64,000 bases of DNA from Amycolatopsis sp. NBC_01488 (lineage in GTDB: Bacteria > Actinomycetota > Actinomycetes > Mycobacteriales > Pseudonocardiaceae): NCBI RefSeq assembly GCF_036227105.1, contig NZ_CP109434.1, positions 935,001 through 999,000 on the forward strand, given 5' to 3'. Made by a program: the position numbers and the translations under genes. The notes under the pieces were generated by a model. It did no database searches, was not told the origin of the DNA, and saw nothing but the letters and a program-made list of their open reading frames with translations. Of this stretch, positions 32,231 through 40,918 are shown in pieces. Within the stretch, counting starts at the first letter, position 1. Each line of letters starts with the position of its first letter.

Positions 32231-33507
32231 GCCAGGTAAGCGAGTTCCGGGTGCGCGGTGACGTAGGCGTCGAGCAGCCGCCGCGCGACGGAGACCGAGT
32301 CGACCAGCGGATGCAGCGCGAATGCCTTGAGCGCGGCCGATCGCGAACCCGTCGTCGCCGCCTCGATCGTCGCCCGCTCGACGGCCTTGACCGCGGTCAC
32401 CAGGCCCAGCGCGTGCTCGTCGAGCGGCCCGGTGGCGAGCGGGCGGGCACCGTTCGCGTCGACGACGCACGGCACCTCGGCCACCGCGTCCCCCGGCACG
32501 CCCGGGAGCGCGGATCCGTTGCGCACGTTGAGGATCAGCGTCGTGCGTTCGCCGTACGCGATGGCCCGCATCAACGCCAAGGCGACCTTCTCGTAGCCGC
32601 CGCCTTCGAGATCGTCACGCTCCCCTTCGCGCGTGTCGGCCATGTACGTCGCTTCGCGCTCCAGGCGCGTGCGCTCCCACGACGTCAGCGACGGCGCGTT
32701 GTAGAAGCCGCGTTGCTGCTCCAGCAGCTGGGCACCGCGTGACTGTGGGCTCCTTGCTTCGCGCGCGAAGTAGTAATAGTGCAGGTATTCGTTGGGCAGG
32801 GAACCGAGCGTCCGGAGCCAGCCGGCGCCGAAGAGCTTGCCCTCCTCGAAAGACTCGAGGGCTTCCGCATCGGCGAGCAGCTTCGGCAGGACGTCTTCCC
32901 CGCCGACGCGGACGGCACGCAGCCAGCCGAGGTGGTTGAGCCCGGCGTAGTCGAACCACGCCGTCGCCGGATCGACGCCGAGGGCCCGCGCGACGCGGCG
33001 GCACAGCCCGACGGGCGAGTCGCAGATGCCGAGCACGCGGCCGCCGAGGTGCGCGGCCATGGCTTCGGTGACCAGCCCGGCGGGGTTGGTGAAGTTGATG
33101 ACCCAGGCCCGGGGCGCGAGCGCATTGACGATCCGCGCGAGTTCGACGGCGACGGGCACGGTCCGCAGCCCGTAGGCGACCCCGCCCGCACCCACGGTTT
33201 CCTGACCGAGTACGCCCTCGGCGTGCGCGATCTGTTCGTCGAGCCGCCGGCCGCGCAGCCCGCCGACCCGGATGGCGGAGAACACGAAGTCCACATCGGA
33301 CAGTGCGGCGGCGAGGTCGGTGGTGGTCCGCACCCGCGGCGCGTCCGGGACGCCCGCGGCCTGCTCGGCGAGCACCCGTTCGATCGCCGCGAGCCGCCCG
33401 GGCTCGACGTCGTGCAGGACGAGTTCGGTGACCCCGCCGTCCGCCAGCAGCGCGCCGTGCACGAGCGGCACGCGGAACCCGCCGCCGCCGAGGATCGCGA
33501 GTTTCAT
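32227..33507 (-). CDS. 6-phospho-beta-glucosidase-type glycoside hydrolase (GH4)
   Basis: A 426-residue NAD+- and metal-dependent glycosidase. MKLAILGGGGFRVPLV is the Rossmann NAD loop; DFVFSAIRVGGLRGRRLDE, WVINFTNPAGLVTEA, and the metal-binding CDSPVGLCRRV and NHLGW motifs identify GH4, the 6-phospho-beta-glucosidase branch. It hydrolyses phosphorylated disaccharides by an oxidation-elimination route in the cytoplasm. It belongs with the divergent PfkB kinase and the DeoR repressor just upstream, though no sugar transporter is adjacent. It could process products of the PTS at 9-13 kb, which is speculative. Confidence 0.92.
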   Translation of the reverse strand: MKLAILGGGGFRVPLVHGALLADGGVTELVLHDVEPGRLAAIERVLAEQAAGVPDAPRVRTTTDLAAALSDVDFVFSAIRVGGLRGRRLDEQIAHAEGVLGQETVGAGGVAYGLRTVPVAVELARIVNALAPRAWVINFTNPAGLVTEAMAAHLGGRVLGICDSPVGLCRRVARALGVDPATAWFDYAGLNHLGWLRAVRVGGEDVLPKLLADAEALESFEEGKLFGAGWLRTLGSLPNEYLHYYYFAREARSPQSRGAQLLEQQRGFYNAPSLTSWERTRLEREATYMADTREGERDDLEGGGYEKVALALMRAIAYGERTTLILNVRNGSALPGVPGDAVAEVPCVVDANGARPLATGPLDEHALGLVTAVKAVERATIEAATTGSRSAALKAFALHPLVDSVSVARRLLDAYVTAHPELAYLA

Positions 33508-33550
33508 CGCAGGCCCTCCAGTGCGGTCGGCTCGGTGCCCCCGCAGCCGC

Positions 33551-33764
33551 CTCGGATCGCCGGGCTCATCGCAGCACCCCCATCCCGCCGCTCGCACGAC
33601 AGCACATGCCGCAGCCGCGGAACCCGCCGCCGAGGATCACCGCAGCACCTCGACCCCGGCCTCACGCCACACCGCGCACGTCGGCCGGGCGGGCCCGCCG
33701 TCTCGGATCGCCGGGCTCATCGCAGCACCTCGACGCCGGCCTCGCGCAACGCCGCGCACGTCGG
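33551..33764. repeat. Local duplication scars between GH4 and DeoR genes
   Basis: A 28-bp sequence at 33551-33578 recurs exactly at 33702-33729. A 44-bp stretch at 33641-33684 matches 33721-33764, the end of the DeoR gene, with four differences, 80 bp apart. Bases 33617-33640 also resemble the start of the GH4 gene around 33472-33500. The 209-bp gap is thus a mosaic of pieces of its two flanking genes. Confidence 0.75.
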
Positions 33765-34460
33765 CTCGTCGGCGCCGGGGCACGTGACCACCACGTCGAG
33801 CGCGTCCGGGCCGCAGACCCGGGCCAGCCCGGTGCCGGGGAACTTGCCCGCGTCGGCGAGGAGCACCACGCGGTCGCCCGCGGCGAGCATCGCGCGCTTG
33901 ACCGGCACCTCCACGACCGTCGAGTCCATCACGTGGCCGTCGCCGCGGATGCCGCTCGTGCCGAGGAAGACCGTGTCGGCGCGGACCTGGCGCAGTGCGT
34001 CCTCGGTCAGGAATCCCACCATCGAGTGATAGCTGCGCCGGACCACGCCGCCGAGGAGGACCAGCTGGACGTCGTCGGCGTCCTTCAGCTCGTCGTAGAC
34101 CGCGAGGCTGCTGGTGATCACCGTCAGCGCGCGGTCGCGCAGGTGGCGCGCCAGCCGGTGCGCCGTGGTGCCGATGTCGAGGAGCACGGTGTCGCCGTCG
34201 GCGACCAGGCCCGCCGCGCGCCGGGCGACCGCGTCCTTTTCGTCGGCCCGCTCGGCGGCCACCCGCGCGAACGGCTCGTCGTCGGCCGCCATCGCCCCGC
34301 CGTAGACGCGGGTCAGCCGGCCCTCGCGGTCGAGCCGCACCAGGTCGCGGCGCACGGTGGCCGCGCTGACGCCGAGCCGCTCGGCCAGCACGCCGACCGG
34401 CGCCGGGCCCTCGGCGCGGAGGGCCCGCAGGATCAGCTCGTGCCGACGCTGGGGCAGCAT
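33717..34460 (-). CDS. DeoR-family sugar repressor
   Basis: A 247-residue regulator with an N-terminal DeoR helix-turn-helix (MLPQRRHELILRALRAEG, VLAERLGVSAATVRRDLVRLDREGRL) and a C-terminal sugar-phosphate-binding DeoRC domain (DGDTVLLDIGTTAHRLARHL, VFLGTSGIRGDG). It should repress the adjoining GH4 and PfkB genes until a phosphosugar is present. ATG 34460 is preferred to GTG 34490, because the latter lies within the inverted repeat at 34478-34506, the probable operator. Its last 44 bp are partly duplicated downstream. Confidence 0.88.
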   Translation of the reverse strand: MLPQRRHELILRALRAEGPAPVGVLAERLGVSAATVRRDLVRLDREGRLTRVYGGAMAADDEPFARVAAERADEKDAVARRAAGLVADGDTVLLDIGTTAHRLARHLRDRALTVITSSLAVYDELKDADDVQLVLLGGVVRRSYHSMVGFLTEDALRQVRADTVFLGTSGIRGDGHVMDSTVVEVPVKRAMLAAGDRVVLLADAGKFPGTGLARVCGPDALDVVVTCPGADEPTCAALREAGVEVLR

Positions 34461-34477
34461 GCCGGGACGATAGCAGT

Positions 34478-34506
34478 CAAACTCGCTCACCAGACGATCG
34501 AGTTTG
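34478..34506. promoter_or_regulatory. Inverted-repeat operator between DeoR and PfkB genes
   Basis: CAAACTCG (34478-34485) and CGAGTTTG (34499-34506) are perfect 8-bp arms with a 13-base spacer. They lie between the divergent DeoR and kinase genes, where an autoregulating DeoR protein would bind. Confidence 0.6.
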
Positions 34507-34573
34507 CCCGTCTCTTGCGCATTCCGCGCGGCTGAAGCACGCTCGTGCGCATCCTCGATTGCTGGAGGCGCCC

Positions 34574-35602
34574 GTGCCGGTCGAGCCCGAACCCGAATTC
34601 GACGTCTTCCTGTCCGGCCTGCTGTTCTTCGACCTGGTCTTCACCGGGCTCGAACGACCGCCGGAGCCGGGCACGGAGGTGTGGACGGGCGGCATGGGCT
34701 CGGGCCCGGGCGGCATCGCGAACTTCGCGGTCGCGCTGAGCCGCCTCGGCCTGCGGACGTCGCTGGCGGCGGCGTTCGGCACCGACGTCTACGGCCGCTA
34801 CTGCTGGGACGTGCTCGCACGGCAGGAACACATCGACCTGTCCCGGTCGCGGCGGTTCCCGGAGTGGCACTCCCCCGTCACCGTCTCGCTGGCCTACGCC
34901 GGCGACCGCGCGATGGTCACCCACGGCCACCCGCCGCCCGTGCCGGTCGCCGAGCTGGCCGGGTCGCCGCCGCCGAGCCGCGCGACGGTCGCGCACATCG
35001 GCCTCGACACCGCCGAATGGGTCCATACCGCGCACCAGGCCGGCAGCCTCGTCTTCGCCGACGTCGGCTGGGACCCGTCGGAGGCGTGGTCGGCCGCGCT
35101 GCTCGACCAGCTCGCGTGCTGCCACGCGTTCCTGCCCAACGACGTCGAGGCGATGCGCTACACCCGCACGGACACCCCGGAAGCGGCGCTGGCCAAGCTC
35201 GCCGACCTGGTCCCGGTCGCGGTGATCACCCGCGGCGCCGCGGGCGTGCTCGCCGTCGACGGCACCACGGGCGAGACGGCGGACATCCCGGCCCTGCCGG
35301 TGAACGTGCTCGACGCGACCGGCGCGGGCGACGTCTTCGGCGCGGGGTTCGTCGCGGCCACGCTGACCGGCTGGCCGCTGGCCGACCGCCTCCGGTTCGC
35401 CGGCCTCACGGCGAGCCTGTCGGTCCAGCACTTCGGCGGCGCGCTGGCCGCACCGGGCTGGCACGAGATCGCGGAGTGGCACTCGCGCGACCGCCGGCCG
35501 GAGTACGCGTTCCTCGACGACGTCCTGCCCGCCGAAACGATCGCCGAGACGTCCCGCCGCGGCCCGGTGACCCTCGGCTTCGGCGACGACAGCTGGCGCT
35601 GA
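34574..35602 (+). CDS. PfkB-family carbohydrate kinase
   Basis: A 342-residue ribokinase-fold enzyme. The N-terminal PfkB signature is GGMGSGPGGIANFAVALSRLG at about residue 37 (quoted as GGIANFAVALSRLG), and the C-terminal one VLDATGAGDVFGAGFVAATL near 250 holds the catalytic Asp and anion hole. It phosphorylates a sugar or nucleoside in the cytoplasm. GTG 34574 follows GGAGG at five bases. It is divergent from the DeoR repressor, and its stop overlaps the start of the first UPF0145-like gene (TGATG), tying the kinase to that cluster. Confidence 0.9.
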   Translation: MPVEPEPEFDVFLSGLLFFDLVFTGLERPPEPGTEVWTGGMGSGPGGIANFAVALSRLGLRTSLAAAFGTDVYGRYCWDVLARQEHIDLSRSRRFPEWHSPVTVSLAYAGDRAMVTHGHPPPVPVAELAGSPPPSRATVAHIGLDTAEWVHTAHQAGSLVFADVGWDPSEAWSAALLDQLACCHAFLPNDVEAMRYTRTDTPEAALAKLADLVPVAVITRGAAGVLAVDGTTGETADIPALPVNVLDATGAGDVFGAGFVAATLTGWPLADRLRFAGLTASLSVQHFGGALAAPGWHEIAEWHSRDRRPEYAFLDDVLPAETIAETSRRGPVTLGFGDDSWR

Positions 35603-36318
35603 TGCACCCGCGCGCCGACCGCTACACGACGTCGGGACTGCGGACGTCACTGCTCTCGGTACCGGGCGCGGTCGGCGCCGAAGCGGTCGGCCTGCGCCCG
35701 GTCGGCGAGGTGATGGGCTGCGTGGTCGAGCACGCGCAGGACCTGGCCCCGAGCATGCGCCGCGGCTACGCGACCGCGCTGGACCGCCTCCGCGCCGAGG
35801 CGACGGAGCTGGGCGCGGACGGCGTCTTGGCGATCGGCTGCACGGTGACGCGGGTGAGCGCGGCGGTCCGCGAGTTCGTCGTGCTGGGCACGGCGGTGCG
35901 TGCGTCGCGGGGGAAGCGGCCGCCGCGGCCGTTCACGACGGGCCTGTCCGGCCCGGACGTGGCGAAGCTGATGCTGGCGGGCTGGGTCCCGGTGACGGTC
36001 GCGATCGGCATCGACGGCGCGACGGCGTACGACCTCGCGATGACGGACCGCCCGGGCGAGGAGGCGGCGGTGCCGACCGACCTGGTGAGCCGGGTCCGGG
36101 CGGCGGCACGGGCGGAGTTCTCGGCATCGGTGCGCGAGTCGGGCGCCGACGGCGGCCTGGTCTCGTCGACGACGTTGCAGGCCTGGGCCCTCGGCCACAC
36201 GGGAGCGGCGGCGGTGGCGAGCGTGTTCGGCACGGCGGTGGCCCGGTTCGGGGCTCGTCGAGCGCCGACGGTGTCGCACCCGGTGCTGCGGCTGGACGGA
36301 AATCCGCCGAGCCGGTGA
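35602..36318 (+). CDS. UPF0145/YbjQ-like protein, copy 1
   Basis: A 238-residue protein with two YbjQ-like heavy-metal-binding-domain units in tandem. The first has GLRPVGEVMGCVVEHAQD, YATALDRLRAEATELGADGVLAIG; the second has FTTGLSGPDVAKLMLAGWVPVTVAIG and RESGADGGLVSSTTL. Single YbjQ units form pentameric rings of unknown role. No cysteine-rich metal site is present. Its start is coupled to the PfkB kinase stop. It is closely related to the next gene (same SGLRTSLLSVPGAVGAE start), so the two arose by duplication. Confidence 0.75.
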   Translation: MHPRADRYTTSGLRTSLLSVPGAVGAEAVGLRPVGEVMGCVVEHAQDLAPSMRRGYATALDRLRAEATELGADGVLAIGCTVTRVSAAVREFVVLGTAVRASRGKRPPRPFTTGLSGPDVAKLMLAGWVPVTVAIGIDGATAYDLAMTDRPGEEAAVPTDLVSRVRAAARAEFSASVRESGADGGLVSSTTLQAWALGHTGAAAVASVFGTAVARFGARRAPTVSHPVLRLDGNPPSR

Positions 36319-36530
36319 CGGACGGCCCGCGGTTTCCGCCCGGCTCTTCCCCAGCGGTCGCCGCCACGAGCGCCGCGCCAAGCCATCCCGGCCGCTCGCA
36401 GCCCGCACTCCCTCCCCGCTGCCGGGACCGGACCTTCCGGACATACCCCGGTGATCTCCCCGCGCCCGCCGCCCGCTCGCGCGGATCCGTGCCACGATGG
36501 GGACGAGAGCCGGTCGAAGGAGGTCCGCCA

Positions 36531-37328
36531 GTGCCCGAGTGGGACGGTCGTGGCCTGCCGCCCGTCGCGCGGGCCCGGGTCGAGCGGTATGCCGCGTCCG
36601 GGCTCAAGACTTCCCTGCTCAGCGTGCCCGGCGCCGTCGGCGCGGAGGTGGCCGGCTTCACCGCCGTCGGCGAGGTGATGGGCTGCGTCGTCCAGCAGGT
36701 CGGCTGGACCGGGCCCGGTGCGTGGGCCGCCGACCAGGTCAAGCTGCTCTCCGGGATGCTGCGCCAGGGCTACGCGACCGCGCTCGACCGGCTCGGGCAG
36801 GAAGCCACCGCCCTCGGCGCCGACGGCGTCCTCGGCATCACCGTGACCATCACCGCGCTCGACGACGTCATGCAGGAGTTCACCGCGCTCGGCACGGCCG
36901 TCCGCGCCGAGACCGACCAGCGGCCGCGCGGCCTGTTCACCACCGACCTGCCGGGCCAGGACGTCGGCAAGCTCATGCAGGCGGGCTGGGTGCCGGCGCG
37001 GATGGCGGTCGGCGTCGCCGGCCGCGCCCACTTCGACTACAACATGCAGTACCAGGTCAACCCGCTCGCCGGGAACACCGAAGTCGACGTCGCGACGAAG
37101 GTCGTCACCGAGGTCCGCGGCGCGGCGCGGGCGGAGTTCGCCCGCGCGATCCGCGACTGCGGTGCCGACGGTGGCATCGTCTCGGGCATGACGCTGCGGT
37201 CGTGGCCGGTGCAGGAGGTCGCGGTGGCCGGCATCGCCACCGTGACCGGCACCGCGATCGCCCGCTTCCACACCGGTCGCGCCGCCCCGACCAGCGCGCT
37301 CAAGATCCTGCCGTTGAACCGTTCCTGA
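36531..37328 (+). CDS. UPF0145/YbjQ-like protein, copy 2
   Basis: A 265-residue paralogue of the preceding gene, sharing SGLKTSLLSVPGAVGAE, VGEVMGCVVQQVG, YATALDRLGQEATALGADGVLGI and, in the second unit, FTTDLPGQDVGKLMQAGWVPARMAVG. AAGGAGG lies at suitable spacing before GTG 36531. A 212-bp gap before it with no gene may hold a separate promoter. Function unknown; the double YbjQ unit suggests oligomeric ring formation. Confidence 0.75.
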   Translation: MPEWDGRGLPPVARARVERYAASGLKTSLLSVPGAVGAEVAGFTAVGEVMGCVVQQVGWTGPGAWAADQVKLLSGMLRQGYATALDRLGQEATALGADGVLGITVTITALDDVMQEFTALGTAVRAETDQRPRGLFTTDLPGQDVGKLMQAGWVPARMAVGVAGRAHFDYNMQYQVNPLAGNTEVDVATKVVTEVRGAARAEFARAIRDCGADGGIVSGMTLRSWPVQEVAVAGIATVTGTAIARFHTGRAAPTSALKILPLNRS

Positions 37329-37337
37329 GGAGGCTTC

Positions 37338-38156
37338 GTGACCACCGCGGATCCCGCCGCGCAGCACATCCCCGAGGATGCGATGCGCCGGCTCGCCGAG
37401 ATGCGACCTGGCCAGAAGACCAGCCTGTTCACGTCCGACCTGAGCGTCAACGAGTTCCTCCTCGTGCGCGAAGCCGGGTTCCGCCCGCTCGGGCTCGTGC
37501 TCGGCTCGAGCATCTACCACGTCGGGTTCCAGATGGGACGGTGGAGCAAGAACCAGGAGATGGACCGGCTTTCGCAGGCGATGTACCACGCCCGCGAGCT
37601 CGCGATGTCCCGGATGGAGGCGGAGGCCGACGTCCTCGGCGCCGACGGCATCGTCGCGGTCCGGCTCGAGATCGAGTTCAAGGAGTTCGGCAGCGACCTG
37701 GCCGAGTTCGTCGCCGTCGGCACCGCGGTGAAAGCCGACGAGCCCGGTGAATGGCGCAACAACACGGGGAAGCCGTTCACCTCGGACCTGTCCGGACAGG
37801 ACTTCTGGACGCTCGTGCAGGCCGGCTACGCGCCGCTCGGCATGGTGATGGGCACGTGCGTCTACCACATCGCGCACCAGCGGTTCCGGCAGATGATGGG
37901 CAACATCGGCCAGAACGTCGAGATCCCGCAGTACACCGAGGCGCTGTACGACGCGCGCGAGCTCGCGATGTCGCGGATGCAGGCGGAAGCCGAGCAGCTG
38001 GCGGCGGAGGGCATCGTCGGGGTGCAGCTGCTGTCGCTGCCGCACCGCTGGGGCGGCCACACGACGGAGTTCTTCGCGATCGGCACGGCGGTGAAGCCGC
38101 TGCGCGCCGACCACCGCATCGCCAAGCCGCAGCTCGTGCTGCCCCTCACCGACTGA
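37338..38156 (+). CDS. UPF0145/YbjQ-like protein, copy 3
   Basis: A 272-residue, more diverged member, again with two units: LFTSDLSVNEFLLVREAGFRPLGLVLGSSIYHVG and FTSDLSGQDFWTLVQAGYAPLGMVMGTCVYHIA (quoted in part: REAGFRPLGLVLGSSIYHVG), each followed by ARELAMSRM(E/Q)AEA and an alternating hydrophobic strand ending FVAVGTAVK or FFAIGTAVK. The internal repeat is therefore obvious by eye. It follows copy 2 by nine bases and overlaps the next gene (TGATG), so copies 2, 3 and the hypothetical gene form one transcript. Confidence 0.78.
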   Translation: MTTADPAAQHIPEDAMRRLAEMRPGQKTSLFTSDLSVNEFLLVREAGFRPLGLVLGSSIYHVGFQMGRWSKNQEMDRLSQAMYHARELAMSRMEAEADVLGADGIVAVRLEIEFKEFGSDLAEFVAVGTAVKADEPGEWRNNTGKPFTSDLSGQDFWTLVQAGYAPLGMVMGTCVYHIAHQRFRQMMGNIGQNVEIPQYTEALYDARELAMSRMQAEAEQLAAEGIVGVQLLSLPHRWGGHTTEFFAIGTAVKPLRADHRIAKPQLVLPLTD

Positions 38157-38557
38157 TGGGCAGCGAACTGGACTTCCACCTGGTGGTGGCGGCTCTGCGC
38201 ACGGACCGCGCGGACGTCGAGTCGTACCACCGGGTCCTGTCCGAGACGCTGGGCAGCGCGCTGCCGCCGGGCATGGTCGAGGTGTCGCGGCACCGCACGT
38301 TCGCCGACCGCGTCGCGGGCCGCGACGGCCAGGCCGTCGCGGTGAAGGTGAACACCCCGGACCGGGTCCTGGTGCTGAGCACGGCCAAGCACGGCGGCGT
38401 CGCGGCGGAGATCCACCAGGTCGTCCGGGGCGTGGTGATCAGCCGCAAGGAAGCCGCGGTCGACGACTGGCTCACGGCGCTGGCCCAGGAGCTGACTTCG
38501 CTGGCGTCGAAGGACGCGAGAGCGCGGGATGCGCTCTCGCGTCTCCTCGGCGGTTAA
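38156..38557 (+). CDS. Hypothetical protein coupled to the UPF0145 genes
   Basis: A 133-residue soluble protein, MGSELDFHLVVAALRTDRADVESYHRVLSETLG..., unrecognised. It has an alpha/beta composition with AVAVKVNTPDRVLVLSTAKHGGVAAEIHQVV (quoted in part: DRVLVLSTAKHGG) and a helical end. Translational coupling to copy 3 implies a shared role. Its end overlaps the convergent sugar dehydrogenase gene by four bases. Confidence 0.65.
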   Translation: MGSELDFHLVVAALRTDRADVESYHRVLSETLGSALPPGMVEVSRHRTFADRVAGRDGQAVAVKVNTPDRVLVLSTAKHGGVAAEIHQVVRGVVISRKEAAVDDWLTALAQELTSLASKDARARDALSRLLGG

Positions 38558-40629
38558 GCCACCGTCACCCGCAGGATCTTGTTGTGGCTGTTGTGCGGCG
38601 TGCTGTCCTTGTCACCGTCCACACTGGTCGCGAGCCACATCTGGCCGCCCGGAGCGGGCTCCACCGTGCGCAGCCTCCCGTACGTGCCGTCGAAGAACGT
38701 CTGGAAGTTCGTCAGTGAGCTACCGCTGATCACCGCGCGGTAGAGCCGCGTGCCGCGCTGGCACGCCACGTACAGCGCGTCGTGGATGATCGTGATCCCG
38801 CTGCACGAACCCTGCGCCACCGGGTACGTCTTCTTCGGCGCGATGAACCCGGCGGTGCCGCAGGTGCCCGACGTCCCTTCGCACGACGGCCAGCCGTAGT
38901 TGCCGCCCTTCACGATCAGGTTCGTCTCGTCCATGATGCTGTTGCCGAACTCCTGCTCCCACAACCGGCCCTGCGAGTCGAACGCCAGGCCCTGGACGTT
39001 GCGGTGCCCGTAGCTCCACACCGCGTTGTGGAACGGGTTGTCCGCCGGGATCGAGCCGTCCGGGTTGATCCGCAGCACCTTTCCGTTGAGGCTGCTGGTG
39101 TTCGACGCGTTGTCGCCGTTCTGCGCGTCACCCGTGCCGGCGAACAGGTAGCGGCCGTCCGGGCTGAACCGCAGCCGGCCGCCGTTGTGGAACTTGTTGC
39201 GCGCGATGCCGGTCAGCAGGATCTGCTCAGTGCTCGTGGTCAGCGAGTCGGCGGCCGGGTCGTACTTGATCCGCACGATCCGGTTGTCGGTCGGCGACGT
39301 GTGCATGATGTAGAGCCAGTGGTCGGACGCGTACGACGCCGGGTTGATCTCCAGCCCGGTCAGGCCGCCTTCGCCGTCGGTGCTCTGGACGTTCGGCACG
39401 GTGCCGATCGTCTTCTTCGCCCCGGTCTTCGGGTTCAGGTGGACGATGTCGTGCGCGTCGCGCTGGTTGTAGAGGATCGTGCCGTCCGGCAGGGTGACCA
39501 GGCCCCACACGACGTCGTCGTCGGTCGCGACCTGCGTCGCACCGCAAACTCCTTGCGACGGCGAGCAGGTCGATCCGCCGGTGGTGGTGACGTCGAGGAC
39601 CGGCGTGCTCGGCTCGCTCAGGTTGCCGTTCCCGTCCACCGCCCGGACCTGCAGGTGGTAGGCGGTGTTCGGGGTCAGCCCGCCGAGGGTGGTGCTCGCC
39701 GTGTCGGACGTGCCGATCTGCGTGCCGGAGTTGAAGATCCGGTAGCCGGTGACGCCGACGTCGTCGGTCGAAGCGGTCCACGCCAGGCCGATCGACGTGC
39801 TGTTGACCGCGGTGGTGTGCACGTTCCCGGGTACCGACGGCGGCGTGTGGTCGTCGGACGGCGGTGTCTTCACGGACAGGGTGCCGCTGGCCTGCGAGAC
39901 GTTCCCGGCCGCGTCGCGCGCGTTGACGTAGAAGCCGTAGGTGCTGTTCGGGTTGAGGTTGTCGCAGGTCGCGGTGAGGGCACCGGTGGTGCTGGCGCAG
40001 AGCTGACCGTCTCGGTAGACGTCGTAGCCCACGACGCCTTCGTTGTCGGTGGCCGCGGTCCACGAGATGGTCGCGCTGATCGGGGTGACGCCGACGAGCG
40101 TCGGCGTGCCGGGCGGCGAGGGCGGCACGGCGTCCCCGGTGGACCCGTAGACGCCGAACTCCTGCAGCGAGTAGCCCTTCGACGCGTCGGTGCGGCAGCG
40201 TTTCGTGCCGTACACCCGGACGTACCGGCCGGTGCCGTCGAGTGAGGTCAGGTCTTCGACACCGCCCTTTCCGGTGGTGGTCGCGTAGATCCGCGTCCAC
40301 GTGGCGTGGTCGGCGGAGGTGTCGATCTCGTAGGCCGTGGCGCACGAGGCGTCCCACTGCAGCCGCACGCGGCTGACGTGCGCCGTCGCCCCGAGGTCGA
40401 CGTAGATCCACTGCGGATCGACGCCGGCCGCGCTGGCCCAGCGGGTCGCCGAGTCGCCGTCGACCGCGTTCGCCGCCGGACAGCACCCGCCTGCCGATGA
40501 CGCCGTCACCGGCTTTCCTTGTGACAGCAAGGCATCCGCCGCTTGCACCGGCCCTGCCGCGCCGATCGTCCCGGCGACGAGCGCGGCCACCGCGGCCACG
40601 ATCGTCCCCACCCGAATCCGTCTGGTCAT
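38554..40629 (-). CDS. Secreted PQQ-type sugar dehydrogenase with F5/8C and two FN3 domains
   Basis: A 691-residue exported protein. Signal peptide about 1-31; an F5/8 type C carbohydrate-binding module to about 165 (LLSQGKPVTASS, ATRWASAAGVDPQWIYVDLG, GRYVRVYGTKR); two fibronectin type III modules to about 350; then a six-bladed propeller of the soluble glucose/sorbosone dehydrogenase family (WGLVTLPDGTILYNQRD, GGLTGLEINP, NGGRLRFSPDGRYLFAGTGD, YGHRNVQGLAFDSQGRLWEQEFG, NYGWP). It should oxidise polymer-bound or free aldoses outside the cell using PQQ. Start ATG 40629 fits the signal peptide. Confidence 0.88.
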   Translation of the reverse strand: MTRRIRVGTIVAAVAALVAGTIGAAGPVQAADALLSQGKPVTASSAGGCCPAANAVDGDSATRWASAAGVDPQWIYVDLGATAHVSRVRLQWDASCATAYEIDTSADHATWTRIYATTTGKGGVEDLTSLDGTGRYVRVYGTKRCRTDASKGYSLQEFGVYGSTGDAVPPSPPGTPTLVGVTPISATISWTAATDNEGVVGYDVYRDGQLCASTTGALTATCDNLNPNSTYGFYVNARDAAGNVSQASGTLSVKTPPSDDHTPPSVPGNVHTTAVNSTSIGLAWTASTDDVGVTGYRIFNSGTQIGTSDTASTTLGGLTPNTAYHLQVRAVDGNGNLSEPSTPVLDVTTTGGSTCSPSQGVCGATQVATDDDVVWGLVTLPDGTILYNQRDAHDIVHLNPKTGAKKTIGTVPNVQSTDGEGGLTGLEINPASYASDHWLYIMHTSPTDNRIVRIKYDPAADSLTTSTEQILLTGIARNKFHNGGRLRFSPDGRYLFAGTGDAQNGDNASNTSSLNGKVLRINPDGSIPADNPFHNAVWSYGHRNVQGLAFDSQGRLWEQEFGNSIMDETNLIVKGGNYGWPSCEGTSGTCGTAGFIAPKKTYPVAQGSCSGITIIHDALYVACQRGTRLYRAVISGSSLTNFQTFFDGTYGRLRTVEPAPGGQMWLATSVDGDKDSTPHNSHNKILRVTVA

Positions 40630-40918
40630 CCGTCCTCCACGCTGCCGGTGCGGAGGGGTCGACGATTCGGCACGCCTCCGCGGAACACCGTCCGCCGCCG
40701 TGGCTCCGGTCTGCCTCACGCGCGCCCGGGCCCGTCGGCGAACGACCCGTCGGCGCAGGCAGAGGCGGATGCCTGACGACGACGGCGGGGTTCTCCGGGA
40801 CCGGGACCGACCTGGGGCCAGGGCGATCTCGGGGAAACCCTACGAGCGGAACGCCGGACCGGTCAACCGGCGCGTTGGCGGTGTCCCGCTCACCGAACCC
40901 GTTGAGCGAGAAGGGGTT

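Noticed and set aside
40630-40918. Gap upstream of the sugar dehydrogenase
   Set aside because: No coding bias or clear repeat was seen; it probably holds only the dehydrogenase promoter.
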